Assembly: GCF_031082345.1 (NCBI RefSeq)
Contig: NZ_JAVHLH010000043.1
Span: forward strand, 1-14,454
Reading direction: 5' to 3'
Length of the DNA stretch: 14,454 nt
From: Brevundimonas sp.
GTDB lineage: Bacteria; Pseudomonadota; Alphaproteobacteria; Caulobacterales; Caulobacteraceae
This document shows, in pieces, positions 6,234-14,248 of this stretch. A program made the position numbers and the translations under genes. The notes below the pieces were generated by a model, which was not told the DNA's origin, did no database searches, and saw nothing but the letters and a program-made list of their open reading frames with translations. The stretch's first letter is position 1, and the number at the start of each line of letters is the position of its first letter.

Positions 6234-8192
6234 TCAGCCGGCGGCGGCGCCGGCCCGGTTGCGGACCAGGTCGTCGACCACCGCCGGATCGGCCAGGGTG
6301 GAGGTGTCGCCCAGCGAACCGACCTCGTTCTCGGCGATCTTCCTCAGGATGCGGCGCATGATCTTGCCCGAGCGGGTCTTGGGCAGGCCGGGGGCCCACT
6401 GGATCACGTCAGGCGCGGCGATCGGCCCGATCTCGCGGCGCACCTGGGCGATCAGTTCCCGGCGCAGCTCTTCGCTCGGTTCGACCCCGGCGGTCAGCGT
6501 CACATAGGCGTAGATGCCCTGACCCTTGATGTCGTGCGGGAAGCCGACCACGGCGGCCTCGGCCACCGCCTCGTGCAGCACCAGGGCGCTCTCGACCTCG
6601 GCCGTGCCCATGCGGTGGCCCGAGACGTTGATGACGTCGTCGACCCGTCCGGTGATCCAGTAGTAGCCGTCGGCGTCGCGGCGACAGCCGTCGCCGGTGA
6701 AATACCGGCCCGGATAGGTCGCGAAATAGGTGTCGAAAAAGCGCTGGTGATCGCCCCAGACGGTGCGCATCTGCCCCGGCCAGCTGTCGGTGATGCACAG
6801 ATTGCCCGAGGTCTCGCCTTCCAGCACCGCCCCGTCGGCGTCGACCAGCTGCAGCTCCACACCCGGCAGCGGCTTCGTCGCCGAGCCGGGCTTCAGGTCG
6901 GTCGCCCCCGGCAGGGGCGAGACCAGGACGCCGCCCGTCTCGGTCTGCCACCAGGTGTCGACAATCGGGCAGCGGCCGTCGCCCACCACCTCGTGATACC
7001 AACGCCAGGCCTCGGGATTGATCGGCTCTCCGACCGTGCCGAGCAGGCGCAGGCTCTTGCGGCTGGTCGCCTTCACCGGCCCGTCGCCCTCGCGCATCAG
7101 CGCCCTGAGCGCCGTCGGGGCGGTGTAGAAGATCTCGACCTGGTGCTTGTCGACCACCTGCCAGAAGCGGCTGAAGTCCGGATAGTTGGGCACGCCCTCG
7201 AACATCAACGTCGTCGCCCCATTGGCCAGCGGGCCATAGACGCAATAGCTGTGGCCGGTGACCCAGCCGACGTCGGCGGTGCACCAGTAGATGTCCCCGG
7301 GGTGATAGTCGAAGACATATTCATGGGTCATCGAGGCATAGACCAGGTAGCCGCCGGTGGTGTGCAGCACCCCCTTCGGCTTCCCGGTCGATCCCGAGGT
7401 GTAGAGGATGAACAGCGGATCCTCGGCGTTCATCGGCTCGCACGGGCAATCGTCGCTGACGCCGCGCTTGGCCTCGCCATAGCGCACGTCGCGGCCCTCG
7501 ACGATCGGGATGTCGGCGTTGGTGTGGGACACGACCAGCACCTTTTCGACGATGGCCCCGGCCTCCTTCTGCAGGGCGGCGTCGACATTGGCCTTGAGCG
7601 GCACCCGCTTGCCGCCGCGCAGGCCCTCATCGGCGGTGATCACCACCTTCGAGCCGCAGTCCTCGATCCGGCCGCTGAGGCTGTCGGGCGAGAATCCGCC
7701 GAACACCACCGAATGCACCGCCCCGATGCGGGCGCAGGCCAGCATGGCCACCGCCGCCGCCGGGATCATCGGCAGATACAGGGTGACGCGGTCGCCCTTC
7801 ACGACGCCGAGGCCCTTGAGCACATTGGCCATCCGGCAGACTTCGCGGTGCAGCTCGCGATAGCTCAGCTGGCCGGACTGGGCCGGGTCGTCGCCTTCCC
7901 AGAGAATCGCCGTTTCGTCGCCGCGCGTCTCCAGATGCCGGTCGAGGCAGTTCCAGGCGACGTTGAGCGCCCCGTCCTCGAACCAGCGGATGCGGAAGTC
8001 GGCCCTGTCGAACGACACGTCCTTGATCTTCGACGGCGGCGTGAACCAGTCCAGCCGCCGCGCCTGTTCGCCCCAGAAGGCGTCCGGCGTCTCGCGCGCC
8101 GCTGTCCGCGCCGCCTCGTAGCCGGCGGCGTTTATGCGGGCCCGCTGGGCCCATTCGGAAGGGACGGGATAGACGTCGGTGTGATCGGTCAT
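6234..8192 (-). CDS. acsA: Acetyl-CoA synthetase (AMP-forming)
   Basis: A 652-residue cytoplasmic enzyme, the same length as E. coli Acs. It converts acetate, ATP and CoA to acetyl-CoA, AMP and diphosphate by way of acetyl-AMP. Signature motifs are intact: P-loop [11 protein letters not shown] (264-274), WWQTETGG (414-421) with Trp414 closing the acetate pocket, [21 protein letters not shown] (499-519) and [15 protein letters not shown] in the hinge region. The C-terminal catalytic lysine is K610 in [11 protein letters not shown], the residue whose acetylation by Pat-type enzymes inactivates family members. The start [15 protein letters not shown] fits the family. The gene follows gst by 52 bp on the same strand. 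No good Shine-Dalgarno precedes its ATG, and a candidate promoter in the gap would give an almost leaderless transcript. Confidence 0.97.
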   Translation of the reverse strand: MTDHTDVYPVPSEWAQRARINAAGYEAARTAARETPDAFWGEQARRLDWFTPPSKIKDVSFDRADFRIRWFEDGALNVAWNCLDRHLETRGDETAILWEGDDPAQSGQLSYRELHREVCRMANVLKGLGVVKGDRVTLYLPMIPAAAVAMLACARIGAVHSVVFGGFSPDSLSGRIEDCGSKVVITADEGLRGGKRVPLKANVDAALQKEAGAIVEKVLVVSHTNADIPIVEGRDVRYGEAKRGVSDDCPCEPMNAEDPLFILYTSGSTGKPKGVLHTTGGYLVYASMTHEYVFDYHPGDIYWCTADVGWVTGHSYCVYGPLANGATTLMFEGVPNYPDFSRFWQVVDKHQVEIFYTAPTALRALMREGDGPVKATSRKSLRLLGTVGEPINPEAWRWYHEVVGDGRCPIVDTWWQTETGGVLVSPLPGATDLKPGSATKPLPGVELQLVDADGAVLEGETSGNLCITDSWPGQMRTVWGDHQRFFDTYFATYPGRYFTGDGCRRDADGYYWITGRVDDVINVSGHRMGTAEVESALVLHEAVAEAAVVGFPHDIKGQGIYAYVTLTAGVEPSEELRRELIAQVRREIGPIAAPDVIQWAPGLPKTRSGKIMRRILRKIAENEVGSLGDTSTLADPAVVDDLVRNRAGAAAG

Positions 8193-8199
8193 GGCGGCG

Positions 8200-8229
8200 G
8201 ATGCTGCCCCCGCGGCTGGTCGGGGTCAA
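8200..8229 (-). promoter_or_regulatory. Candidate internal promoter for acsA
   Basis: On the minus strand TTGACCC (plus 8223-8229) is a good -35 match and GCAGCATC (plus 8200-8207) matches 6 of 8 positions of GCTANAWC, with a 15 bp spacer. The start would fall at or within a few bases of the acsA ATG at 8192, which would make the mRNA leaderless and explain the missing Shine-Dalgarno. Confidence 0.3.
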
Positions 8230-8244
8230 CGCGCCGGAGGGCCT

Positions 8245-8865
8245 TCAGGCGCCGGCCTTGGCGGCGGGACGGGCGCGGCAGGCTTCGAGCCAGCGGCCGA
8301 GATTGCCGAACTCCTCCGGCGGCCGGTAGCGGACCAGCCGCGCGAAATCGAGACCGACCACGGCGACGATGTCGGCGATGGTGAACCGGTCCAGGGCCAT
8401 GAACTCGCGGTCGGCCAGATGCCGGTCCAGCGTCTTCATGAAACGCTCGGCCGCGGCCCGGTTGTACTCCGCCACCTGCGGCAGCTGGGTCGCCTCCAGC
8501 GCCGCCAGGGCCGGATGCGAGTGGCGCACGCTCAGCATGATCGGATTGGCCAGGTAGAACTCGGCCCGGCGGGTCCACATCTCGACCACCGCCTGCTCGC
8601 GGGCGTCGTGCCCGAACAGGTTCGGCTCGGGATACAGGGACTCCAGATAGCGGCCGATGGCGATCGATTCCGAGATCGTCGTGCCGTCGTCCAGCGTCAG
8701 CGACGGCAGGTGCGGCACCCCGACCCGCGCGCGGTATTCCGCGGTTTTGTGCTCGCCGGCGAGGATGTCGACCTCGATCACCTCGACGTCCTCGATGCCC
8801 TTTTCCGCCATCACCCAGCGCACCCGGCGGGGATTGGGCGCGCGGTGGGAGGTGTAGAGCTTCAT
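8245..8865 (-). CDS. Glutathione S-transferase family protein
   Basis: A 206-residue protein with the cytosolic GST fold. The thioredoxin-like N-terminal domain covers about residues 1-78: MKLYTSHRAPNPRRVRW at the start, the cis-proline region VGVPHLPSL (48-56), and E66-S67 in TISESIAIGRYLE, the pair that binds the glutamyl end of glutathione. The helical C-terminal domain carries the fold-stabilising capping box FTIADI (161-166). The N-terminal active-site region has Ser6 rather than cysteine, suggesting conjugating or serine-type chemistry; the substrate is unknown. GGAG precedes the ATG by about 7 nt. The gene sits 27 bp after nupC and 52 bp before acsA on the same strand, so the three probably share a transcript. 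I see no obvious metabolic reason for the grouping. Confidence 0.92.
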   Translation of the reverse strand: MKLYTSHRAPNPRRVRWVMAEKGIEDVEVIEVDILAGEHKTAEYRARVGVPHLPSLTLDDGTTISESIAIGRYLESLYPEPNLFGHDAREQAVVEMWTRRAEFYLANPIMLSVRHSHPALAALEATQLPQVAEYNRAAAERFMKTLDRHLADREFMALDRFTIADIVAVVGLDFARLVRYRPPEEFGNLGRWLEACRARPAAKAGA

Positions 8866-8875
8866 GCCGGGTCTC

Positions 8876-8892
8876 CGTTGCTTATCGCAACG
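8876..8892 (-). repeat. Stem-loop between nupC and gst, touching the gst Shine-Dalgarno
   Basis: CGTTGC and GCAACG pair perfectly around a 5-nt loop (GATAA on the minus strand). The stem begins on the base after the nupC stop codon, and its last G is the first base of the gst GGAG. It could attenuate the transcript, shape its processing, or limit ribosome access to gst. There is no U-tract. Confidence 0.5.
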
Positions 8893-10167
8893 CTACAGGC
8901 CGAAGACGCGCCCCGGCAAGGCCCCGACCACGCTGGCGGCCATCAGGGTGGCGAGGAAGCCGGCGAACAGCGCCTTCCACACCATGCCCAGCACCTCCTC
9001 GCGCCGCTCCGGCATCAGCACGCTGAGACCCGTCACCGTGATCCCCACCGAGCCGATGTTGGCGAAGCCGCACAGGGCGTAGGTCATCAGCATCCGGGTC
9101 CGCTCGCTCATCTCGGCGACCGGGACCTTGCCCAGTTCGATGAAGGCGACGAACTCGGTCAGGGTCAGCTTGACCCCCAGCAGCCAGCCGGCCTTGCCCG
9201 CCTCGGACCACTCCACCCCGGTCAGCCAGGCGACCGGCATGAACAGCCAGCCCAGCACCCGCTCGACGGTGACCGGGCCGTCGAACAGCCAGAACCCGCC
9301 CAGCATGACGTTGACCAGGGCCACCAGGGCCACGAACACGATCAGCACGGCCGAGATGTTCAGCACCACCATCAGCCCGTCCGAGGTGCCCTTGACGATG
9401 GCGTCGATGGCGCTGTCGTACTTCAGGGCGGAATCGTACTCGGCGTGCGCCCCGCCCTGCCCCGGCGTCTCGGGGATCATGATCCGCGCCAGCAGTATGC
9501 CCGCCGGCGCCGAGACGATCGAGGCGACCAGCACGTGACCGGCCGCATTGGGCAGCGTCGGGCCGAGGATGGCGGCGTAGGCCACCATGGTCGACCCGGC
9601 CACCGTCGCCAGCCCGACCACCATCATCAGGAACAGCTCGGACCGGGTCAGCTTGTCCAGATAGGCCCGGATCACGATGGGGCTCTCGATCATGCCGAGG
9701 AAGATGTTGGCCGCCACCGCCAGGGCCGAGGCCCCGCCCAGCCCCATGGTCCGCTGAAACAGGATGCCGAAGCCGTGGGTGATCCACTTCAGCACTTTCC
9801 AGTGCCACAGCAGGGCCGACAGGGCCGAGATCACCAGGATCAGCGGCAGCACCTGGAAGGCGAAGGTGAACAGGGCGGGCTGATTGGTCACCGCATAGGG
9901 CTGGTCGCCCCCGGCCAGATAGCCGAACACGAACTGGGTCCCGCGCTGCGTCGCCGTGTTCAGCCCGTCGACCGCGCCGGTGATCGCCGCCAGCACGGTC
10001 TGCGAGCCCGGGATCGCGAACAGGGCCAGCACCAGCGCCGCCTGCACCGCGATGGCGCCGAGCGCCAGCTTCCACGGAAAGGCCCGCCGATTCTCGGACA
10101 GCCCCCAGCAGGCGGCGACGATGACCGCCAGCCCCAGCAGGCTCTGCAGGTTCAGAACGCTGAACAT
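8893..10167 (-). CDS. Concentrative nucleoside transporter (CNT/NupC family)
   Basis: A 424-residue inner-membrane symporter importing nucleosides with H+ or Na+. CNT motifs are present: ANIFLGMIESPIVIRAYL (153-170) in the first substrate-binding hairpin, LTLTEFVAF (334-342) in the second, and YALCGFANIGSVGI (363-376). By alignment from memory with Vibrio cholerae CNT, E161, E338, N370 and S373 correspond to its substrate-contacting E156, E332, N368 and S371. The Gln-Thr pair of that protein is Met159-Ile160 here. The N-terminal half has three hydrophobic segments (about 5-23, 33-53, 102-121), and a hydrophilic loop lies at 230-256. A GGGGA upstream of the ATG at 10167 may serve as ribosome site. 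It is first of the nupC-gst-acsA run and divergent from the DUF4349 gene. Confidence 0.93.
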   Translation of the reverse strand: MFSVLNLQSLLGLAVIVAACWGLSENRRAFPWKLALGAIAVQAALVLALFAIPGSQTVLAAITGAVDGLNTATQRGTQFVFGYLAGGDQPYAVTNQPALFTFAFQVLPLILVISALSALLWHWKVLKWITHGFGILFQRTMGLGGASALAVAANIFLGMIESPIVIRAYLDKLTRSELFLMMVVGLATVAGSTMVAYAAILGPTLPNAAGHVLVASIVSAPAGILLARIMIPETPGQGGAHAEYDSALKYDSAIDAIVKGTSDGLMVVLNISAVLIVFVALVALVNVMLGGFWLFDGPVTVERVLGWLFMPVAWLTGVEWSEAGKAGWLLGVKLTLTEFVAFIELGKVPVAEMSERTRMLMTYALCGFANIGSVGITVTGLSVLMPERREEVLGMVWKALFAGFLATLMAASVVGALPGRVFGL

Positions 10168-10272
10168 GGACGCATTTCCCCGTCCGGCTCCCCGCCGGCC
10201 CCTGCCCCGTTGAACGCCACGCGCCCGGGATTGGCAAGCCGCGCTTTGGCTCGTTTCCGGCCCTGAATCGGT

Positions 10273-10306
10273 CGTGATCGGCGCGCGTCATCACGAAACC
10301 GTGATC
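10273..10306. promoter_or_regulatory. CGTGATC repeats and dyad before the DUF4349 gene; possible operator
   Basis: CGTGATC occurs at 10273-10279 and again at 10300-10306, 27 bp apart. The second copy is half of a perfect dyad, ATCACG-AAAC-CGTGAT (10290-10305). The cluster ends 24 bp before the DUF4349 start codon in the divergent nupC/DUF4349 gap (10168-10329), so it could control either gene. No convincing -10/-35 pair was found in the gap. Confidence 0.4.
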
Positions 10307-10329
10307 AGCACGGCACAGGGAGAGACGAG

Positions 10330-11205
10330 ATGCGCAAGGGTCTGATGCTCGCCGCCGCGAGCCTGTTGGTGTTGAGCGCCTGCCAGGAGGCGGAGCGAAC
10401 CGCCGAAGCCGGCTACGGGGAAGAAGGAGCCTCCGCCCCCGCCGCCGACTCCGCCGCCGCTTTGTCCCGAACGCGGCCCGACGCTCCCGTCGCCGCCGCG
10501 CCGCCGGCGCCGATCGCGAAGATCGCCTACGCCTTCAGCTACGTCATGTCCGTGCCGCGCGATCGCGGGGCCGAGCTGATGAGCCGCCATGAGCTGGCCT
10601 GCGCCTCGGCCGGGGCCGGCTATTGTCAGGTCGTCTCGGCCCAGGCCGACTGGACGGCGCGGGAGCCCGGCGGCCGGCTGGAGCTGCGCGGTCAGCCCGA
10701 GTGGATCAACCGCTTCCGCAGCCAGTTGGCGCTCGACGCGCAGAACGCCGGCGGCCGGCTCGACAGCGCCGTCACCGAGGGCGAGGACGTTACCGGCGGC
10801 ATCGACGCGGCCCAGACCGGCGCGAAGACCACCGCCTCCCTGGCCGACCGCATCCGCGATCTGCAGGCCCGTCGCGGCGGAACCCTCGAACAGCGGCTGG
10901 AGGTCGAACGCCAGCTCACCGACCTGCAGCGCCAGTACGACGCCCAGCAGCTTCAGCTCCGCGCCCTGAACGACCGCGTCCAGAGCGCCCGGCTGACGCT
11001 CGACTACCGCCAGGGCGGCGTCATGGCCGCCGACAGCCCGACCCGGCCGGTGGCGCGGGCGCTGTCCGACGCCTTCGGCCTGTCCATGGGCATGCTGGCC
11101 GTCCTGATCACCGCCGGCTCGGTCCTGCTCCCGGTGGCCGTGATCGGCGGCGCGGTCTGGTGGGCGGTCGTGCGGCGGAGGAAGCCGGCGCGGGCTCAGG
11201 CCTGA
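10330..11205 (+). CDS. DUF4349 domain lipoprotein with C-terminal membrane anchor
   Basis: A 291-residue envelope protein. It opens with a lipoprotein signal MRKGLMLAAASLLVLSAC (lipobox LSAC, Cys18), followed by an Ala/Pro-rich linker to about 62. The DUF4349 domain covers about 63-228: a first beta segment (IAYAFSYVMSVPRDRG), the central GGRLELRGQPEWINRF, then GEDVTGGIDAAQ and a long charged helix at about 170-222, likely coiled coil, ending in ARLTLDYRQ. Cys91 and Cys99 could form a disulfide. A single transmembrane helix at about 255-281 ends in a basic RRRKPAR tail. The function of DUF4349 is not known. GGGAGA precedes the ATG by 6 nt. The last 10 bp overlap the end of ilvE on the other strand. 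Confidence 0.88.
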   Translation: MRKGLMLAAASLLVLSACQEAERTAEAGYGEEGASAPAADSAAALSRTRPDAPVAAAPPAPIAKIAYAFSYVMSVPRDRGAELMSRHELACASAGAGYCQVVSAQADWTAREPGGRLELRGQPEWINRFRSQLALDAQNAGGRLDSAVTEGEDVTGGIDAAQTGAKTTASLADRIRDLQARRGGTLEQRLEVERQLTDLQRQYDAQQLQLRALNDRVQSARLTLDYRQGGVMAADSPTRPVARALSDAFGLSMGMLAVLITAGSVLLPVAVIGGAVWWAVVRRRKPARAQA

Positions 11206-12074
11206 CGCCGCACCAGCCGTCCGTAGTCTTCCATCAGGCCGAGGCTCAGGGCGCCGGGGGTGAAGCGGTATTCGCCGATCTCGCTCACCGGCGTCACCTC
11301 GGCGGCGGTGCCGGTGACGAAGCATTCGCTGAAGGTCGCCAGCTCCTCGGGCCTGATGTGGCGCACGACCACCTCGATGCCCTTGGCCGCCGCCATCTCG
11401 ATGATGGTCTGGCGCGTGATGCCGTCCAGAATGGCGTCGATCGGCGGCGTGTGCAGCACCCCGTCCTGGACGAAGAAGACATTGGCCCCGGTCGCCTCGG
11501 CGACATAGCCGCGCCAGTCCAGCATCATGGCGTCGGCGTAACCGCGCTTCTCGGCCGCGGTCTTGGACATGGTGCAGATCATGTAGAGGCCGGCCGCCTT
11601 GGCCGCCGAGGGCGCCGTGGCGGGGTCGGGCCGGCGCCATTTGGCCCACTCCAGCCGGATGCCCTTCGCCTTGGTCTCGGCGTCGAAATAGCTGGGCCAC
11701 TCCCAGGCGGCGATGGCCACGTGCGGCTTGCTATTTTTCGCGGTGACGCTGACCTGTTCGGCCCCGAGGAAGGCGACGGGCCGGACATAGCAGTCCGACA
11801 GGCCCATCTTCTCGCAGGTCGCCTTGCAGGCGGCGTCGATCTCGGCCACGCTGTAAGGAAGGTCGAAATCCAGCAGGTTCGCCGAGCGCTTCAGGCGTTC
11901 CGAATGAGGGGTCAGCTTGAAGATTTCGCCGCCATACATACGCTCACCCTCGAAGACCGACGAGCCGTAGTGAAGGGCATGGGTCAGAACGTGCGTTTTC
12001 GCGTCCCGCCAGGGCACGAAATCGCCGTCCATCCAGATCCAGCCGTCACGATCGTCGAAAGGAACGAAGGCCAT
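11196..12074 (-). CDS. ilvE: Branched-chain amino acid aminotransferase
   Basis: A 292-residue PLP enzyme of fold type IV. It moves the amino group between glutamate and the 2-keto acids of leucine, isoleucine and valine, the last step of their synthesis. The catalytic lysine is K159 in PSAAKAAGLYM. Other family marks are LHYGSSVFEGERMY (35-47), RLKRSANLL (60-68), the cofactor-binding YVAEATGANVFFV (190-202) with E193, and TGTAAEVTPVSEIG (254-267). D-amino acid transaminase and aminodeoxychorismate lyase share the fold, but HYGSSVFEG and the length favour IlvE. GGGAGA lies about 9 nt before the ATG, and a good housekeeping-type promoter is just upstream. It is divergent from the response regulator gene and overlaps the DUF4349 gene end by 10 bp. 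Confidence 0.95.
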   Translation of the reverse strand: MAFVPFDDRDGWIWMDGDFVPWRDAKTHVLTHALHYGSSVFEGERMYGGEIFKLTPHSERLKRSANLLDFDLPYSVAEIDAACKATCEKMGLSDCYVRPVAFLGAEQVSVTAKNSKPHVAIAAWEWPSYFDAETKAKGIRLEWAKWRRPDPATAPSAAKAAGLYMICTMSKTAAEKRGYADAMMLDWRGYVAEATGANVFFVQDGVLHTPPIDAILDGITRQTIIEMAAAKGIEVVVRHIRPEELATFSECFVTGTAAEVTPVSEIGEYRFTPGALSLGLMEDYGRLVRRQA

Positions 12075-12103
12075 TGAAGAACGTCTCCCGCGTCTGCACC
12101 CGG

Positions 12104-12132
12104 GTTAGAGCCGCCCGAACCGGCGAGGTCAA
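12104..12132 (-). promoter_or_regulatory. Candidate ilvE promoter
   Basis: On the minus strand TTGACC (plus 12127-12132) and GCTCTAAC (plus 12104-12111, 7 of 8 positions of GCTANAWC) are separated by 15 bp. Transcription would start near 12097, giving a leader of about 23 nt that contains the GGGAGA ribosome site. The leader is too short for a peptide attenuator or riboswitch. Confidence 0.55.
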
Positions 12133-12162
12133 CGCCTCCGGGGCGCGTCGGGGCGCCGGCGC

Positions 12163-12894
12163 ATGAGCGACGCCCGTCCCAATGGCCGTTCGGGTCCGGT
12201 CGCCGGCCCGGGCGCCGGCCGCCACCTGCTGGTCGTCGACGACGACGACCGGATCCGCGAACTGCTGAAGGAATTTCTCGCGCGCGAGGGCTATCGCGTC
12301 ACCGGCGCGGCCCACGCGGCCGCGGCCAAGCGGCTGATGGAGCTGATCGAGTTCGACCTCGTGGTTCTGGACGTGATGATGCCCGGCGAGAGCGGTTTCG
12401 ACCTGACCACCTGGGTGCGCGGCAAGGCCGAGACCTCGAAGACGCCGGTGCTGCTGCTGACCGCGCGCGGCGACCCGGACGATCGCATCGAGGGCCTGTC
12501 GCGCGGCGCCGACGACTATATGTCCAAGCCGTTCGACCCGCGCGAACTGGCCCTGCGCGTCGACGCCATCCTGCGCCGCACCGGCGGCAAGCCGCTGACG
12601 CCGCGCGAGATCAAGCTCGGGCCGGCGGTGTTCGACATGGAGCGGCTGGAGCTGTCCAAGGACGGCAAGCCCCAGCGCCTGACCGAGGCCGAGGCCCAGC
12701 TGCTCAAGACCCTGGCCATCCACGCCCACGCCCCGGTCGAGCGCATGAGCCTGTCGCCCGACACCGCCGACATCACCGGCCGCGCCGTCGACGTGCAGGT
12801 CACCCGTCTGCGCCGCAAGCTGGAGGCCGATCCCAAGAACCCGCGCTACCTCCAGACCGTGCGCGGCGTCGGCTACATGCTGGCCCCGGACTGA
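12163..12894 (+). CDS. OmpR/PhoB-type response regulator
   Basis: A 243-residue two-domain transcription factor. The receiver domain (about 21-138) has the acidic pocket D26-D29, phospho-acceptor D70 in VVLDVMMPGESG, switch Thr100 in LLLTARG, and Lys122 in YMSKPFDPREL. The winged-helix DNA-binding domain (about 146-240) ends with DVQVTRLRRKLEADPKNPRY and TVRGVGYML, standard for OmpR-type proteins. A 20-residue Gly/Pro-rich N-terminal extension precedes the receiver, so a start nearer residue 20 cannot be excluded, but no internal ATG is available there. The kinase gene starts 10 bp after this stop. The subgroup resembles the PetR/OmpR regulators widespread in alphaproteobacteria; the target genes are not evident. 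No clear Shine-Dalgarno is seen. Confidence 0.95.
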   Translation: MSDARPNGRSGPVAGPGAGRHLLVVDDDDRIRELLKEFLAREGYRVTGAAHAAAAKRLMELIEFDLVVLDVMMPGESGFDLTTWVRGKAETSKTPVLLLTARGDPDDRIEGLSRGADDYMSKPFDPRELALRVDAILRRTGGKPLTPREIKLGPAVFDMERLELSKDGKPQRLTEAEAQLLKTLAIHAHAPVERMSLSPDTADITGRAVDVQVTRLRRKLEADPKNPRYLQTVRGVGYMLAPD

Positions 12895-12904
12895 TGAGCC
12901 CCCC

Positions 12905-14248
12905 ATGAGGCTGCTTCCCGCCGGCGTCTGGGCCCGGGTGCTGAAGCGGCGCCTGCCGACCTCGCTGTGGGGCCGGTCGCTGCTCATCATCGTCCTGCCG
13001 GTGCTGGTCATGCAGGTGGCGGTGACCTGGGCCTTCTTCGACATGCACTGGCAGACGGTGACCGCCCGCCTGTCCGAGGGGCTGGCCGGCGACATCGCCT
13101 GGGCGTCCGAAAGCTACGCCGACGATCCGACCCCGGCGAACCTGGCGATCATCGCCGACCGGGCCCAACGCTCGATGTCGCTGTCCGTCGACCTGCGCGT
13201 GGACGACGAACTGCCGGAAGAACAGGATCGCGGTCCCATCGGCGTGGTCGACCGCACCCTCGAGGCAGCCCTGACCGCGCGAATCGACCGGCCGGTCTGG
13301 TTCTCGACCACCCGCTATCCGGCCTATGTCGATATCCGGGTGCAGCATCCCGACGGCGTGCTGCGCGTGATCGCCCCGCGCGAGCGGGCCGTGGCCACCC
13401 AGGCGCACATCTTTGTGGTCTGGCTGTTCATCGCCACCGTCCTGCTGATGGGCGTGGCCATCCTGTTCATCCGCAACCAGGTCCGCGCCATCGAACGGCT
13501 GGCCGAGGCGGCCGAGGCCTTCGGGCGGGGCGAGTCGCGCGAGCGGTTCAAGCCTCACGGCGCCAAGGAGGTCCGCGCCGCGGCCCGGGCCTTCATGGAC
13601 ATGCGCGACCGCATCCAGCGTCACATCGAGCAACGGACCGCCCTGCTCGCCTCCGTCAGCCACGACCTGCGCACCCCGCTGACCCGCCTGCGGCTGGAAC
13701 TGGCCCTCGCCCCGCCGTTCAAGCGCGCCTCGGCCATGCAGGGCGATCTCGACGAGATGGAGCACATGATCGACGAATACCTCGCCTTCGCCCGCGGCGA
13801 GGCCGGCGAGGCGGCGCAGACCATCGCGCTCGCCGATCTGCTGGCCGTCGCCGGGGAGGACGCCCGGCGGGCCGGCGCGGAAGTCGAAATCCAGGCACCG
13901 GAGGGGTTGACCGCCAGCCTGCGCCCTCTCGCCATCAAGCGCGCCCTCGCCAATCTGGCCGCCAACGCCGCCGCCCATGGCGAACACGTTCGTCTCTCCG
14001 CCCGCGCCCTGCCCTCGGGCGGGCTCGAGATTCTCGTCGAGGACGACGGCCCCGGCATCCCCGACGACATGCATGAAGAGGCCTTCCGCCCCTTCTCCCG
14101 CCTCGACGAGTCGCGCAATCAGAACAGCAAGGGCGTCGGCCTCGGCCTCGCCATCGCGCGGGACGTGGCGCGGAGCCACGGCGGCGACATCACCCTGGAC
14201 CGCAGCGATCTGGGCGGCTTGCGCGCCGTCATCCGCCTGCCCGCCTGA
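12905..14248 (+). CDS. EnvZ-type sensor histidine kinase
   Basis: A 447-residue inner-membrane kinase, almost certainly the partner of the upstream regulator. TM1 is at about 24-46 and TM2 at about 168-190, enclosing a periplasmic domain of about 120 residues with no recognised sensor motif. A HAMP domain follows (about 191-243). The dimerisation domain has phospho-acceptor His253 in LLASVSHDLRTPLTRLRLEL, and the HDLRTPLTR signature is EnvZ-like. The ATP-binding domain has the N box with N350/N354 (RALANLAANAAAHG), the G1 box VEDDGPGIP (378-386), the F box EAFRPFSRLDESR and the G2 box GVGLGLAIARDVARSHGG (410-427). The protein appears complete and active. Its stop codon is directly followed by the stop codon of proC on the other strand. 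Confidence 0.95.
   Translation: MRLLPAGVWARVLKRRLPTSLWGRSLLIIVLPVLVMQVAVTWAFFDMHWQTVTARLSEGLAGDIAWASESYADDPTPANLAIIADRAQRSMSLSVDLRVDDELPEEQDRGPIGVVDRTLEAALTARIDRPVWFSTTRYPAYVDIRVQHPDGVLRVIAPRERAVATQAHIFVVWLFIATVLLMGVAILFIRNQVRAIERLAEAAEAFGRGESRERFKPHGAKEVRAAARAFMDMRDRIQRHIEQRTALLASVSHDLRTPLTRLRLELALAPPFKRASAMQGDLDEMEHMIDEYLAFARGEAGEAAQTIALADLLAVAGEDARRAGAEVEIQAPEGLTASLRPLAIKRALANLAANAAAHGEHVRLSARALPSGGLEILVEDDGPGIPDDMHEEAFRPFSRLDESRNQNSKGVGLGLAIARDVARSHGGDITLDRSDLGGLRAVIRLPA

Noticed and set aside
6144..8384. 746-codon open frame on the plus strand
   Set aside because: It is antisense to acsA, which is full length with all motifs intact; there is no recognisable domain in the plus-strand translation.
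8191..10266. 691-codon open frame on the plus strand
   Set aside because: It is antisense to gst and nupC. The His/Gln/Arg-rich translation is the usual shadow of membrane-protein codons.
12075..12162. Leader attenuator or riboswitch for ilvE
   Set aside because: The predicted leader is only about 23 nt and has no codon run or stem pair of the kind used in attenuation.
12163..14248. Assigning the two-component pair a specific name such as PetR, EnvZ/OmpR or FeuPQ
   Set aside because: Motifs place it in the OmpR/EnvZ class only; the periplasmic sensor domain is not recognisable and no target gene is evident.
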